Assembly (NCBI GenBank): GCA_037954665.1
Contig: JBBMOL010000545.1
Span: forward strand, 1 to 64,000
DNA: 64,000 nucleotides
Source: Laguncularia racemosa
Taxonomy: Eukaryota; Streptophyta; Magnoliopsida; Myrtales; Combretaceae
Reading direction: 5' to 3'
Both the position numbers and the translations under genes were made by a program. A model generated the notes under the pieces. It saw only the letters and a program-made list of their open reading frames with translations. It was not told the origin of the DNA and made no database searches. Below are positions 36,233 through 48,393 of the stretch, piece by piece. Positions within the stretch are counted from its first letter, which is position 1, and the number at the start of each line of letters is the position of its first letter.

Positions 36233-38124
36233 TCTATACGGACCTTTGGAAGATTTGCCCTCAAATCTATAGGGTCATTTCCTAGACTAAACCCGAACAT
36301 CTCTATTGCCCTATTTTCCCGATTACTAGATGAAGCTGAAGTAGTCCTGATCTGCTCTTGGAATGTGTGTACTTCGGATGGAGACATAGGTAACAGTACT
36401 ATTCAAGACCCTCCCATACTAAACATGGAGGTGTTTCTGAAACCATCATGCAATACCTTTTGATCAAACATCCAAGGCCTACCCAATAGCAAGTGGAATG
36501 CATACATGGGGATCACATCATATAAGATCTCATCATGATATTTCCTCCCAACACTTACAAGCACCTTTGCCCTTAGTGTAACATGCATACTACCCCGATT
36601 ATCCAACCAATGCCAGTTATAAGGGCTAAGATATAGACTAGTAGATAATTGTAATTTATCTACCAGTGTAGAAGATATAACATTCGTGCAACTACCATTA
36701 TCTATGATGAGTACACAAAGGTTACCTCTAATCCTACAAGAAGTGTGGAATATGTTCTCCCTTTGTTTGTCCCTAGCATCAAGAGATAAAGTCAGAGTCA
36801 TATGTAACACATTAATGGGTAAATACTGTTCACCTATGCCTTCCTCATGTGTTTCTATAGTCTGATCATCATAGTATTCCTACAGTGCTATAGACAGATC
36901 TATAGGCTCAATCTGTTCCTTCTCATCCTCAACATCCTCTCCAGTACCCTCCATAACAGTCATAACCCTCTTATTAGGACATTGTGCTGCCATATGCCCA
37001 AATCCCATGCATTTAAAGCATTTAATTTAGCGTACTTTCTCACTAGTAGATCCTGGAATAGTCTGCCTCACGTCTGGTGCTATTACCTCTTTACCCTTCC
37101 CATAGGTTATGTTCTCCCTATTTGTGTTGGGGGTAGCTCTCTCCACTGCCCTCACTATCTCACCTACTACCTTTAGTCCTCCTGATTGACCATCTGCTCC
37201 CACAGGCCTAGTAGTAGTATTGGGCCAGCTATTTAGAACCCTAAATAAATTAGATCACCTCTACCTCTCCACTTTCAAAGCTAACTGAATAGCCTCATCA
37301 AGTATATTGTATTTCTGCAGCTCAACAACACACGCTATCTCATATTTCAGTCTTGAGATAGAGCATGCTAGGGTTTGCTCTAAAGGCTCAATTGACCCAC
37401 TTCTAACCATGAGGGTTTCAAACTCCTGCACATAATCATCAACTATCATACCTCCCTACCTCAATGACTAAAGATGCATGAACAGTTCCTACTTGTAGTG
37501 CTTAGGAATAAATCCTTTCCTCAGTAGCCTCTTCATATCCCTCCATGTCTGTATCTCAGCCTCTCTATCCCTACGCCTGTTGATAATCAAAATTTTCCAC
37601 CATAAGGCAGCATACCCTGTGAATTCAACAGCAGCCAGTCGGACTCGGGTATTATCATCGATTTCATAGCATTCAAAGAGACCCTCAACCTTATCCTCCC
37701 AGTCTATATAATCATCAGCCAAACCCTTGCCATCAAAAGAAGGCATCTGCAACTTCACATATTCCAATCCCTTAAGTGGCCTACAATCCCTATTTGGATA
37801 AGGATTAGACCTAAAGTTGTCGCCCCTCTCTTCCTTATAGGGGTGATGATCTCCCTCCATCCTTCTACCCAAATTTCCTCCTCCCACTACTCCTTCTGTC
37901 TAGAGGTTCTATGGAGCTACCCGAGGTAGTGCTTGAGGGTTTACCACTAGTGGTTGTGGTAATGTCATCTTATCAATCCTGGTTGCCAAAGTAGCAACAA
38001 TGGTAGTAAGATCCTAGAGTTGTTCTTCCAACGTCCTCCTACCTACAATGTTATGACCCTGACCTCCACCAACTTGGCTATTAGCCTCATTGCCAATTTT
38101 CCCATTCACACTATCGTTGGACAT
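36190..38124 (-). pseudogene. Element D gag-protease, one frame with eleven premature stops
   Basis: One continuous 645-codon frame from ATG at 38124 into the LTR, without a single frameshift. The gag capsid region has 'LKGLEYVKLQMPSFDGKG', 'DYIDWEDKVEGLFE' and 'LWWKILIINRRRD' (about 37770-37560). The zinc knuckle C-F-K-C-(4)-H-(4)-C lies at 37020-36979. The retropepsin-like domain has 'IIDNGSCTNVIS' with the Asp codon near 36702 and 'HLLLGRPWMFDQKVLHDGF'. Premature codons are TAG at 38016, two TAGs in 37860-37920, then 37491, 37470, 37458, 37263 and 36882; TGA at 37257 and 36405; TAA at 37029. Each can arise from a Gln or Arg codon by one C-to-T change. The gag packages element RNA and the protease would process it. 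Confidence 0.85.
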
Positions 38125-39178
38125 GTTTGTGATTTGATAAAGTAATTCCACAAATTACAGCACACTCAATTTAACAACACCAACCCACAGGTTTAACAAC
38201 CACAATAATATAATAATCCCATGTTGCAGGAACTTTAAAGCATAAGGAAATAATTCTTAGTACTTCAAGTAAAGTTAGATAAATAAAGTAAATACAACTA
38301 CCTTCAAGTAGATAGAATTAAATTCAACTACAAGTGTTTAAGTAAGGAGTTCAGTTACTTTCACATTTTAATGACTTGTTTGAATTCCAATTCTACTACT
38401 CAACTTTCCTTTTCTTGCTTTGGCTTCACACTTAATTACTTCACAATGAGAAACACCTCAACACATACAAAAATACACAACTTCACCACCATACTACTTC
38501 CCTTTGCTTCACGGTTCCACACCTTTCATGCCACCAATCAACACCTCTTTATATAACACACACAACACCATGCAAAAAAAAAAAAAAAAAATACACAAAC
38601 CTTTTACTAACTTTACAAAATACAACACTACACACACACCTCTTCAAGTTATGGTGCACTTCCCACTTCCACACAGTTATCAAACCGCAACTACAACAAC
38701 AAAGGTAGCTTAAATTTCAAATTCAAAATGAGTTCAATAATTACAAGATTCCACAAATGGCAAGGAGCTATTTCAAATTCAAATGAATACACAATTAAAC
38801 ATTCACTTAATGTGTGTTTTGAAATTCAAATTTCTTTCTTAACTCACACCTCAATTCTAAAAATTCAAATCTGAAAATGTAAGTGCTACTCCTCCAATTT
38901 TTGGAAAAATACACATAACATAAATCCACTTCACCAATTGAACACCACTCTTACTCCTTCACGGTTTACTTCCCATACACTACACATTCACAACCAAAAA
39001 TCAAGGAATCCAAGAGTGTTCAAATCTCCAAGTGTTCAACCACTAATCAACAAGATAACAATTCAACAACACAACAAAAAAAATTCAAGTTCATGCCAAC
39101 AATTTTCGAATCAAGGTACTACTCAACAAACCCCTAATTTCTAATTTCAAATTGCATCCAACCCCTTCCTACAACCTC
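38125..39178 (-). other. Element D 5' leader
   Basis: A 1.05-kb stretch between primer site and gag. AT- and CA-rich, with an A-run at 38574-38590 and no long frame of interest. A leader of this size is not unusual for Ty3/gypsy elements. Confidence 0.6.
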
Positions 39179-39192
39179 AAGCTTTGATACCA
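39179..39192 (-). other. Element D primer-binding site (tRNA-iMet type)
   Basis: The minus strand reads TGGTATCAAAGCTT, six A/T bases after the end of the 5' LTR at 39199. Confidence 0.8.
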
Positions 39193-39198
39193 AAAAAA

Positions 39199-40202
39199 TG
39201 ATATGTCTAAAAGGGAGTTTAAGCACATGCAAATGAACCAAATTACAATCCTTAAAGGATGAGATCAAATATGGTCCAAAAGGGTAACAAATATTGCGTA
39301 ACCCTTATTGTGTAAGTTGATAAAAAATGCTAAACTTCAAGGAAATAAAATCACAATGATGAATACCTCAATTGAATCACTAAATCAACTTTAAATTCTA
39401 AGAAAAATTCCAATCATCAACAATCAAAACAAAGTCCTGATCCTCCTCACAATCAAGGCCATTCCGTAGTTCAAAATATAGCAAATTGATGGTTGAAACA
39501 AATGCTAAAACCAATCAATCTTTATCATTACAAAGAGGTTACAAATGAAATCAAATTCAGATCAAGAACAATCCTAATCAACCCTAGATATAACTCACTA
39601 GTGATAAAAAGGAAAAATACAACAAAGGGAATTAATATTACTCACAATTCTCTTTGATGTCACTTGCCACAATTTCAATTTTTTGATTGAAATTGATAAG
39701 AGCAATTAGATTTAGGATCAACCCTAACCCTCACACGTGAAGTGTATATTTTGAAATTTTTCAAAAACTCCCCCCAAACCCTACGTAAGTAAGTATTTGT
39801 ACTTGCTCCCTTTAGGGTTAAAATGTCCACAAAATTACAACTATGCCACTTTAGGGTGGCCGGTCCTAAAAACACAATTACAATCAAATAAAAGTGCCCC
39901 AAAAGCTTACACATAAATAGTCTAAAGAAATAATTATAAGTACAAAATAATAAAAATCCTCAAAGAGCCAATGCATCGAGGCGATGTTGATCACAGCGGG
40001 CCATTGGGTGAGAATCTGATGATGTCCCTAACTAATCAACAATGAGATTCATTTGGCATCCCGTGAAGAAATATCATTGTACTTATAAGATTATCATTCA
40101 AATATTCATTAGATAAGGAAAACAAGTGTAAATATGAGTGATTTGGATTATCATCTAAATCAAGTTCCATATCCATCTAAGTCGCCAGAAAGATTCCCAT
40201 CA
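39199..40202 (-). repeat. Element D LTR, 5' copy (1004 bp)
   Basis: Bounded by TGATATGTC and GATTCCCATCA on the plus strand. It pairs with 35228-36232. Confidence 0.92.
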
Positions 40203-40529
40203 TAAGCACATACAATATATTACTTAAACACTTAAACTGAATCATTCACTTAATCAATTTAAAATGCATGTACTAACGTAAACAATCGCATAACAACATA
40301 TAAGTTACACGTACCTTAGATCCTAGCCTTAAGCACTTTCTGGTCTTAGACTTAACTTAATTGGAAATCTATACACATTAACACATTCCTCTTATTATTT
40401 AATCTAAGATCAATATCATTCTTAATCTCCTTAATCCTTTTCATTTAATTTCTCTAAGGCCTTACTAGTAATCTAGGTTGCGTGGAAATCAGTTTAAATT
40501 GAAGTTAAACAAACATATAATCATGTTAT

Positions 40530-40900
40530 ACTTTATTCAACACGGTCATGTTGAAGACCGTGTTACTCAACATAGGTTGAAGCACGATCGTGTAAATTGT
40601 CGTGTATCTTTCGGTGTATAACTTGGCTTCAACACGGTTAGAACACAACCATGTTAGGAGGTCGTGTTACTCTTGACTCAACATGGGTGAAACACAATCG
40701 TGTTAGAAGGTTATGTATCTCTCGATACATCTTTCACACTCAACAAGGTCTAAGCATGACCATGTTAGAAAGTCATGTTGCCCTTAACTCTATAAGGTCA
40801 AAACACGACCGTATTAGAAGGTCGTGTATCTTTCGGTACACCCTTCCAATTCAACAGGGTCGAAACACGACCGTGTTAGGAAGTTGTGTTACCTTTAATG
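40530..40900 (-). repeat. Palindromic tandem array in solo LTR E
   Basis: Repeated 'acacgaccgtgttagaaggtcgtgt'-type units, the reverse-strand counterpart of the element A array. Units alternate 'tcttactcttgactcaaca' and 'tatctttcggtacacc' spacers. Confidence 0.8.
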
Positions 40901-41440
40901 ATCTCCACGAACCCTTATTCTCTTACATCAATTCCTCTTAAACCTAATCCTTTCCATTCCTAAGCTTAATTATCTCTAAAATTTGTAATTATAAATAAAT
41001 TATACAAATTAAATTACTCACTTCAGTTCCACAAATTGCAAATCTCATATTCGTTGATACTTGTTCTCCTATCATCCTTATTTAAACTTTGTGTTCTACA
41101 TGAGCAAGCTATTCACATAAATTCCGAATTCCATAATCTTAATTTAAATTTCTTACAACATCCTTACCTCGAGTTCTTTGGAATTGAACCTCTCCGATTT
41201 CCTTTCGCCTTTGGTTCCTTCTCCTTCTCTCTCGTTATACGGTTGTAAAATGTCCAAGTGCAAAAAAAAAGAAACACCCTAGGTCATTTTGTATTTATAG
41301 TTCAACTAGGAAAAGACAAATTTGCCCTTATCCCATTGTCCTATTTACAACATTGCCATTTATTATGTTTATTATATATATATATATATATATATAATAT
41401 TTATATAAGATAAAAGATATAAAAATGTATATTACATAAT

Positions 41441-44400
41441 GAGTAAAGAGGGGAGAGAGAATGATATGGATGTGATGATGGGCGAGGGTGATGTAGCAAG
41501 TTATGAGGGCTTAGGGAAAAATTACTATCTCCATTATAATGTGATAACATGATAAGATATTTAAAAAAACTAAATAATCTCCACAATTAAATCTTGTAAC
41601 TTTACCTAAAATACTTTAGAGGATCCATTTCTCCTCGTTATTTGTTTAACTAGAATTAAGAGTAAGGGCTTGAGAGCAAATTATTATTCTTCTTCTTCTT
41701 CTTCTTCTTTCTTTAATTTCAGTATGAAACACGTGTGCATTATAATTTCTTAAGGTATGCTTTATGTGGAGTTTTTTTAATGATTTTATGGGCATACTTG
41801 AAATTAATTATAGAATTTTGGTTTACTTAGGGAAAATTATTTTTATGCTGTTAAGTTTATATTTTTAGATACAAATAACCATTTATTGTTTGTCCATTGT
41901 TAAAAATCAAAATTTTTATGTTCTTGAATTTTTTTTTTTTGTATCAATGTTCATATCTTTTTCAAGTACTAATTATCATACTTTTGAAATTTCTCATGTT
42001 ATTTTCATCTTTGGTCATATTTTATGTTCTACCTTTTGTTTCGTGTCTATATAGTGTCTTATTATTTGTATTATGACTTAAATTTGGGAATTTTGCATCT
42101 ATGGTTATTATTAATATTATGAATTTGATCACTTTTATTTCCATAAAAATTCATGTCTTCATAGATCTTTCGATCCATAATACATGTGATTATGATCCAA
42201 AGATAATGAATCTTAAGAGCTTTTTCTAGTATCTCGACACTTCATAGACATGCCAAAAGTTACTCAATTTGTGAAAAACCTAGACAAACTGGGATGTTTT
42301 CCCTACACCTTTCAATATCAATGCCATAGTATACATAATAGCCTTCACTAATCGATATGGAGTCTATGCACAGCATATGACCTTCTTAAAGTCTAGACTT
42401 GATAGTTGTCAATCATAGTAAATGGGGAGTAGATAACTTATGCTTACAAATATACAATAAAATAAATCCTCTTCACTATTAAAAGACATGTAATTGGAAG
42501 TCTTCACATCTATAAAACTAGTCACGACAACCACCTAATCATCCACCACCATACAAGTGACATACCTAGCACCACCACAATTGATACTATTCCATTTCTA
42601 AATCACATAATAATTCCATCTCGAAATTGAACTAAGAAGCACAAGTAGTACAATGTATAATACAACCTTACTCACCTTGGTGTGGTATACTAATCTAAAT
42701 AATCTTTTAGATCTTTAGTAAGTAAAGGAAATCACCCATGTTGAGTAATATATCAAGTTAGAGCCACATACTTCGAATTGACAACTAAGTCTACATTTTG
42801 CATCAAGTTTTGATGTAGTATATATCTTTCCATCACAACATTGTGTATTAAAGTTATATGATGTCATACTATCATTTTAAACAAAGTGAATTTAGCATGT
42901 ATCTCAAGCATGTAAGCTTGGTTATAGACTAACATCACCCTGTTCGAAAAGAGAAACTATCTGACTATTTTGAGTGAGTTAAGCTATGTTTTTTTTTTTT
43001 TTTCTCTAAAATCGAAAGGTAAGTTGTGATGGAGTTGTGAGAAATGGTAATGCAACTGAAAGTGACCAGCTCAATGCATAGAAGTCTATACTCCTATTTT
43101 CAATTTGGAATAGCATCAGTTTGGTAAGTTGGTAGAAATTTCAAATTTGAATTGAATTAATTTCAAGATTTTGTCAATTAGATCGAAACCTTAAGATGTT
43201 AGGGTCACTTGGGAGGTACCTTTGCTTCAAATGGAGGTAGGAGATCAAAATGGTGGTTTCCCATAATTGGATTGACGTGGATGTCCAAAATAGGAATTGG
43301 ATTTTAATTTTGTGCACCAATCTTGATTTTGATCATTTGAACTCACTTCAAATTCATTTAAATGACTCTAAAGCTCAAAATCAATATGAAACTCTAAGTA
43401 TCATTGTATTAAGGCCAATCACAAAATTAATATAAAAGATAAGTATCGCATATACCTAAACACAAATTTAATATAAAATATACATCACACATAACTAAAT
43501 AGAACATATTCTTGACTTAATCTTCAAATTGCACACCGATTCTATTTGCTAGCATTTAGGGTTATTTTAACCCCAATAGAACCATAATTTCAATTCAAGT
43601 TTGAGATAAAACTTTTATAAAGCTAAAATTAGAAGGCAACTCTAAAAATCATGCAAATAAGACAGAATGATAGCTTCGATACTATAAGTTATAGGTGTTA
43701 TTTAGGTAATTACTAGGATAGAAACTGAAATTAGACTGATTAAAACTTGGATAAATTTCTGCTTGTTTGCTTGTGCTTAGTCATTCCAAGTCAACAAACG
43801 GTACCCTTAGATTTGGTTCATAGCTAAGTTAATAAATACTAGGTCAATGAAGTAGATTAGGTGTCTATGCCACTATAGATGGTGTGGCAAATAGTAATTA
43901 CAAAGAAACTGTGTTTGGTATGGATAGTTAGAACTGAAGGAAACTATAGTGAGTGCTATATAAAGTTATGGACCTCATGTATGATATGTTATACATGGAC
44001 TATGATTGCTAGAGGCAGATTTAGGTAGTGATCTTTGTATAAAACAACTAGAAATATGATTATTGTCAGACATGAATTTGGCCATTCATGTCAACCCTCA
44101 ATGGCACTATGATGGATCAAACCCGCTTGTACGTCCCCTATTGTGTTGAGGAATCATGAGTTGTATATTTAAGGCTACTATATTGGGATTATACATGTGT
44201 GTGAGTGGCACGATGTGTGTTTTTATGGCTACTATTGTGCTAAATTCCTCATAATTCACTCCTTTTACCATTATAGGTGTTCTATTAGAAAATAATCTAA
44301 ATTCAATTCCCAACCAAGGTTTAAGATGACATTAATTGGAATAGTTCATCATTTAGTTTCTACTCAACTAGTATGCCCATTAAAATTGTAATAGTAATTA

Positions 44401-44575
44401 GATTTTAAATGATTTGATATTCTTAATAGTCTTACGTGTTTTATAGAACACATGATGGATTATCATTTCCCTTTAAGTTTTGTAGCATGACAAAAGAAAT
44501 GTATTGTAATCACATATTTTGTGTTAAAAGGTGTAAGTACAAAATGTAAAAACAATGGCTTTATAAGGGGTGTCA
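41441..44575 (+). other. AT-rich DNA, no gene recognised
   Basis: Contains (TA)n at 41374-41396 (just inside E), (TTC)n at 41688-41709 and a T-run at 42989-43004. The stretch 42230-42960 is less AT-rich and repeat-like but has no frame or motif I can assign. Confidence 0.5.
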
Positions 44576-45015
44576 TTTAATAATAAAAATACTACTTGTT
44601 TCCTAAAGGGTAGAATAATTCTATAATGCAATCACTTAAAAATGATTATATGATTTAGTCACTTTTTAATGTTAATGGCCCCTATTTTTCTATAACAAAG
44701 AGTGGTTTATTCCTAAAAAAAAAAAAGTTCTTATCAATAACTTCCTAAAGGCTATCGGCAGTGTCTATTATTATTAGCGAGTCTTATTTTTGCTATAGTT
44801 TGAGAGATTTTATTATAATCTGAACTAACTATGTCATATATTCACTTTTAAATGACTATGCTATAGAATCCTTAGGAAGGATAATATCTTTAAAAAAGGA
44901 TAAAATAATTAATATTGATTTTTAAATAGGTACCATTTTTAAAATGTGGTAAAAAGAAAGGGCACGTTTTGGGAAAATGTAGTGCTTGTTTTAGGAAGGT
45001 ACTTTTAATAATAAA
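44576..45015. mobile_element. Possible MITE with weak terminal inverted repeats
   Basis: The left end 'taataataaaaatactacttg' followed by 'tttcctaaagg' resembles the reverse complement of the right end 'ttttaggaaggtacttttaataata'. About 430 bp, AT-rich, non-coding. Inverted ends match only partly and no TSD is certain. Confidence 0.25.
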
Positions 45016-45221
45016 AGAAAAAAGAAAAAAAAAAGGAAGACTAAGGTAAAACTAGTAATAATATTGGATTATGAAGAGATTTTCTTTTTAAAAAAGTTAA
45101 ACCGAAATATTGTGATAATTTCAAAAAAATTCTAAAATTATAAATTACAATATTTAATATCACTATTAACAGGTTTCAACTTCATCATCAACAACTATAA
45201 CAAAATAAATAAATAAATAAG

Positions 45222-45415
45222 TAGACCTGGTAGTCCTTTAGGTCTTCTCGTGGGCTGAGGACATCCAAGGCAGTAACATTCTCGTCGGCTGATAAACTAC
45301 CGTAGTCACCGCCAAATATGTGGGGACCACAATAACATCTTGGTATCTCTACTCGACTTATTTCATTATTTGTGATGGTGAAAAAGTCACAGATCGATTC
45401 ATACCCTTTTTCCAA
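45222..45415 (-). other. Exon-like open segment, possible gene fragment
   Basis: A minus-strand frame of about 64 codons with unusually GC-rich codons for this region. It includes 'VEIPRCYCGPHIFGGDYG' and 'LSADENVTALDVLSPREDLK', ending at a donor-like CCAG|GTCTAC. It has no ATG in frame. A related stretch at 52140-52210 (minus) reads 'AKIPRSYCGP', so the segment belongs to the local duplication. I do not recognise the protein family. Confidence 0.3.
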
Positions 45416-45899
45416 ATTTTAAAAAAATTACGAACTAAACTAAATCGCATGATATAAAAAAAGAAAAGAAAATAACAGTAAAAATTTAAAAAAATATATG
45501 ATTATAAAAGAGAATTTGGTATTACTTAATGAATTACCCCTCTTATTTTATTTTCATTAAGTAACTATTATTTTTTTATTTTTTTATTTTTATTTATTGA
45601 TTGATATAGAAATCATAATTATTTTAGGAAAGATAATAAAATATCCTTAAATATCTCAAATAAGTATTAAAGATTGTGAATGATATCAAAAAAATGATAA
45701 TAAATTAATTTTTTTTTTTGTATAAAGTAAGTTTTCCTTAACTTATTAACTTGTACATAAAAAAATTAATAACATGTGTAAAAACAATTCAAATTGTAAA
45801 CCAAATTTACTGAGCAGTTTTTTTATTTTTAAAAAAATTACGAACCAAATCTTAGGATTATATTTGATTTAGAAAAAAATAAATAGATAAAACCATAAT

Positions 45900-48388
45900 A
45901 TATGATTCAATTTGATTTGAGAGACAAACCAAACCGCATTCACCTTTGTATGGTTTGTTAATGGATGACTCAAAAACTTGCTAACAGTCTAGATAAAATA
46001 CTTTTTATAATTTTAATATTGATTATTAATTATATTTTACGAAAACATCAATATATACAATAATGAAAAAAATTATTTAATATCCTGATAGGTGCCACCG
46101 AAAAACAGAGAATATTTCCTTCTCTCTCTTTATATATATATTTATATATATGCAGTTTAGTTTAGATTTAGGTGATTTAATTACATATTTAAATATATTT
46201 TAGATCAAATTGCTATTCGGTTCAATTCCATGGAGTCACCCATTTAATTATACGATAACTTACATTTATATGATTCATTTAATTGTAAGAAAATATATAA
46301 ATATGTAAGTAGTGAAACAACTATTACTATCCTAATACAACAAAAGCTTATAAGAGATTTTGAAGTGAAAAGACACCACTGAATTGCTTTATGGTCAATT
46401 ATTCAGATTATAATTGTGACATTTTATTAATGTGAACCCATGCACAATTATTACATGCCATTATGCTCAATTATTACATGTATTTTGGCTTGACATATGC
46501 CACTGGACTCCACCATGCCAATAAAGTCGTCGGTTGTGTCCTTTAAATCTATGATTAATCAGATATTTATGGTTTATCCAACTTGAATCTACATTACATA
46601 TGGCAATTTGTACTATTCTAGGTTTAATTGCTTTTATATCTCTATCATTTCTGTTCATTCTCTACTTGCATTGCCTCTGTATAGCTTCTGGTTTATCATA
46701 TTACATTCATATAAAAGATTTTAAGGTGCAGTTGGTGGCTCATCTCTCTCTTCAGCCACCTAAGTCTAGCTTAATTTTAACAAGTTAATAAGTAGTGTAT
46801 AATAATTAATTAATCTTTTCTTTTATCTTACATGCTTTTAGATTTACTTAAATCTATTCTAAATAAAATAGCGGATCTTATTTCCTCTATTCATTTTACT
46901 ACTAAATAAAAAGAAAAAAGAAAAACCAATAAAACACTACTTTCCTTATTTTATAATTCCAATAAATAAATAAAAAAAAAAACCATGTCCATTATTTAGT
47001 GTGCATAAAGCTCCATTTAGTGATAACTTATATAATGGCACATTTTGACGTAAAATAATCTTAAATTTACCAAATGTAATTCTCTCCTTCTTAGTTGGTT
47101 ATCTATATTATTAACTCAAAACACCAAGTTTTAGATTGCACACTCTTAGTACTCAATTTTTATCATGATATTCCATTTTTTGTTATTTGAATTATACATA
47201 TATTTTTATCTTACAAAGTAGTTGAAGGATTATTAAAGTAATTTTTCTTACAATGTCTTTTTCTCCTCAAATGGCTCATCTTTTTTGGACTAAATCATTG
47301 AGTGCCGTTTCAATGTTTCACTAATTTTTATTATTGTACATTAATAGTTGAAAAATGGAAGGATTTGTTCAAATTTCAATATAACAATCTTCAACCTTCC
47401 ATCTTGCTGAAAAACTAAATACCATTATTGTCACACATTAACTGAATTTATATATCCATTATATATATATATATATATATATAGAGGAAGCTTATTATGA
47501 CCGTTAATGGGCCATTTTTTTAAAGTAAAAGGGTATAAAACATTGATGCATGTTAATGAATCTATTGTAACATTTTTTTTTTCAAATTGTTACTATTGAA
47601 AAATATTATTAACCAACTTTAAAACTCCATAAGAAAACTTAAACATTTATGGTCATGTAAAGTTGTTTGTAAAAAGTTCATAATTCAATTAAAAATTTTG
47701 TCATTACTATGGATATCACATATTTGTTGGGATACCAACAAATATGGATGATGTGACCTTTTTTTTCTTTTGTTCTTATAATCTATGAAATTACGATAAA
47801 AATCTCATATTTTGTAATTCACCTTATTGTTGGTGACATAAGTATTAAAGTTTCCAAAACTAAAACTTGAATCTTTAATTCAGAAAATGAAAACATATTA
47901 TAATAGTCCTTAGTAGAAGAGTGACAAAAGCCTAATGTTAAACCTGTAATAACTTTGCAACTTTGTGCAAAGTTGTTCATATTCTCCATAGTTTGTAATT
48001 TTATTATAGAATTCATATGATTTCTATAAAATGTAAATAAACTTTAGACTTCATAAGTTATCTGAAAAATCTATAACTTATCTTAACTAATGCTTGTAAT
48101 TTCCTTATGCACAAACTTACCTTTTTCTTTATTTATTTATTTATTTTGGTTAGTTGGTCACGATATTATTTAATATAGAAATAGAAAACAAAACTTAAAA
48201 TATTGAAAAAATAATTAATAATGCTATTATAATTTTTAATAAATAGCATTTAATGTTATTAATTATTATAAAAATAATAAAATAAAAAACTTTGAAAATT
48301 ATATATTTTAATAATTATGTACGTTTCACTATCAAGGTAGACCATGGTTAAAAAAACAAAATGTTAGACCGACCTGACAAACTACGCA
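45900..48388 (+). repeat. Local repeat family, copy S2 (left part, split by solo LTR H)
   Basis: Collinear with S1 and S3: 'agtagtgaaacaactat..ac..tcctaatacaac' (46310 against 27140), 'ttttaaggtgcagttgg' (46727 against 27633), and 'ccataagaaaacttaaa' (47628 against 54282 and 28862). Continues at 52119 after H. Includes (TA)n at 47459-47482. Confidence 0.65.
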
Positions 48389-48393
48389 CTCAC
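48389..48393 (+). repeat. Target-site duplication CTCAC of solo LTR H (left copy)
   Basis: CTCAC precedes TGTCACGCCC. The identical CTCAC is at 52114-52118 after GACATTACA. Confidence 0.85.

Larger units (their letters stand above)
35051..40202 (-). mobile_element. Element D: non-autonomous gag-protease LTR retrotransposon with an extra LTR end
   Basis: On the minus strand the order is: LTR (40202-39199), iMet primer site (39192-39179), leader, gag-protease (38124-36190), second LTR (36232-35228), a second iMet primer site TGGTATCAGAGC (35222-35211) with about 115 bp of leader, and finally only the last 45 bp of an LTR (35095-35051). The outer TSD TAAGC fits the compound as a whole. No RT, RNase H or integrase is present. 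The structure resembles the known class of gag-only LTR elements (TR-GAG), plus a remnant of tandem or recombined copies. Confidence 0.85.
34319..41435 (-). mobile_element. Solo LTR E, A family, minus strand, split by element D
   Basis: The halves 34319-35050 and 40208-41435 join to an LTR of about 1.96 kb, close to the 1948 bp of the A LTR and matching it in reverse complement (for example 'ctcaccacatgcccttatctcaca'). Minus-strand features are a TATA box CTATAAATAC (41300-41291), donor-like GAG|GTAAGGA (41167), a palindromic array (40900-40530) and donor-like AAG|GTACGTG (40314). No primer site adjoins it, so it is a solo LTR. Confidence 0.88.

Noticed and set aside
36847..37176. Plus-strand open frame of 109 codons
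   Set aside because: Antisense shadow of the element D gag-protease frame, which has the zinc knuckle and protease motifs.
42230..42960. Possible Ty1/copia remnant on the minus strand
   Set aside because: No RT, RNase H or integrase motif could be read in any frame. The impression rested on base composition only.
44930..45000. Zinc-knuckle-like C-G-K-K-x-G-H-V-x-G-K-C, suggestive of a gag remnant
   Set aside because: Cysteine spacing does not fit CX2CX4HX4C, and no gag, LTR or primer site adjoins it.
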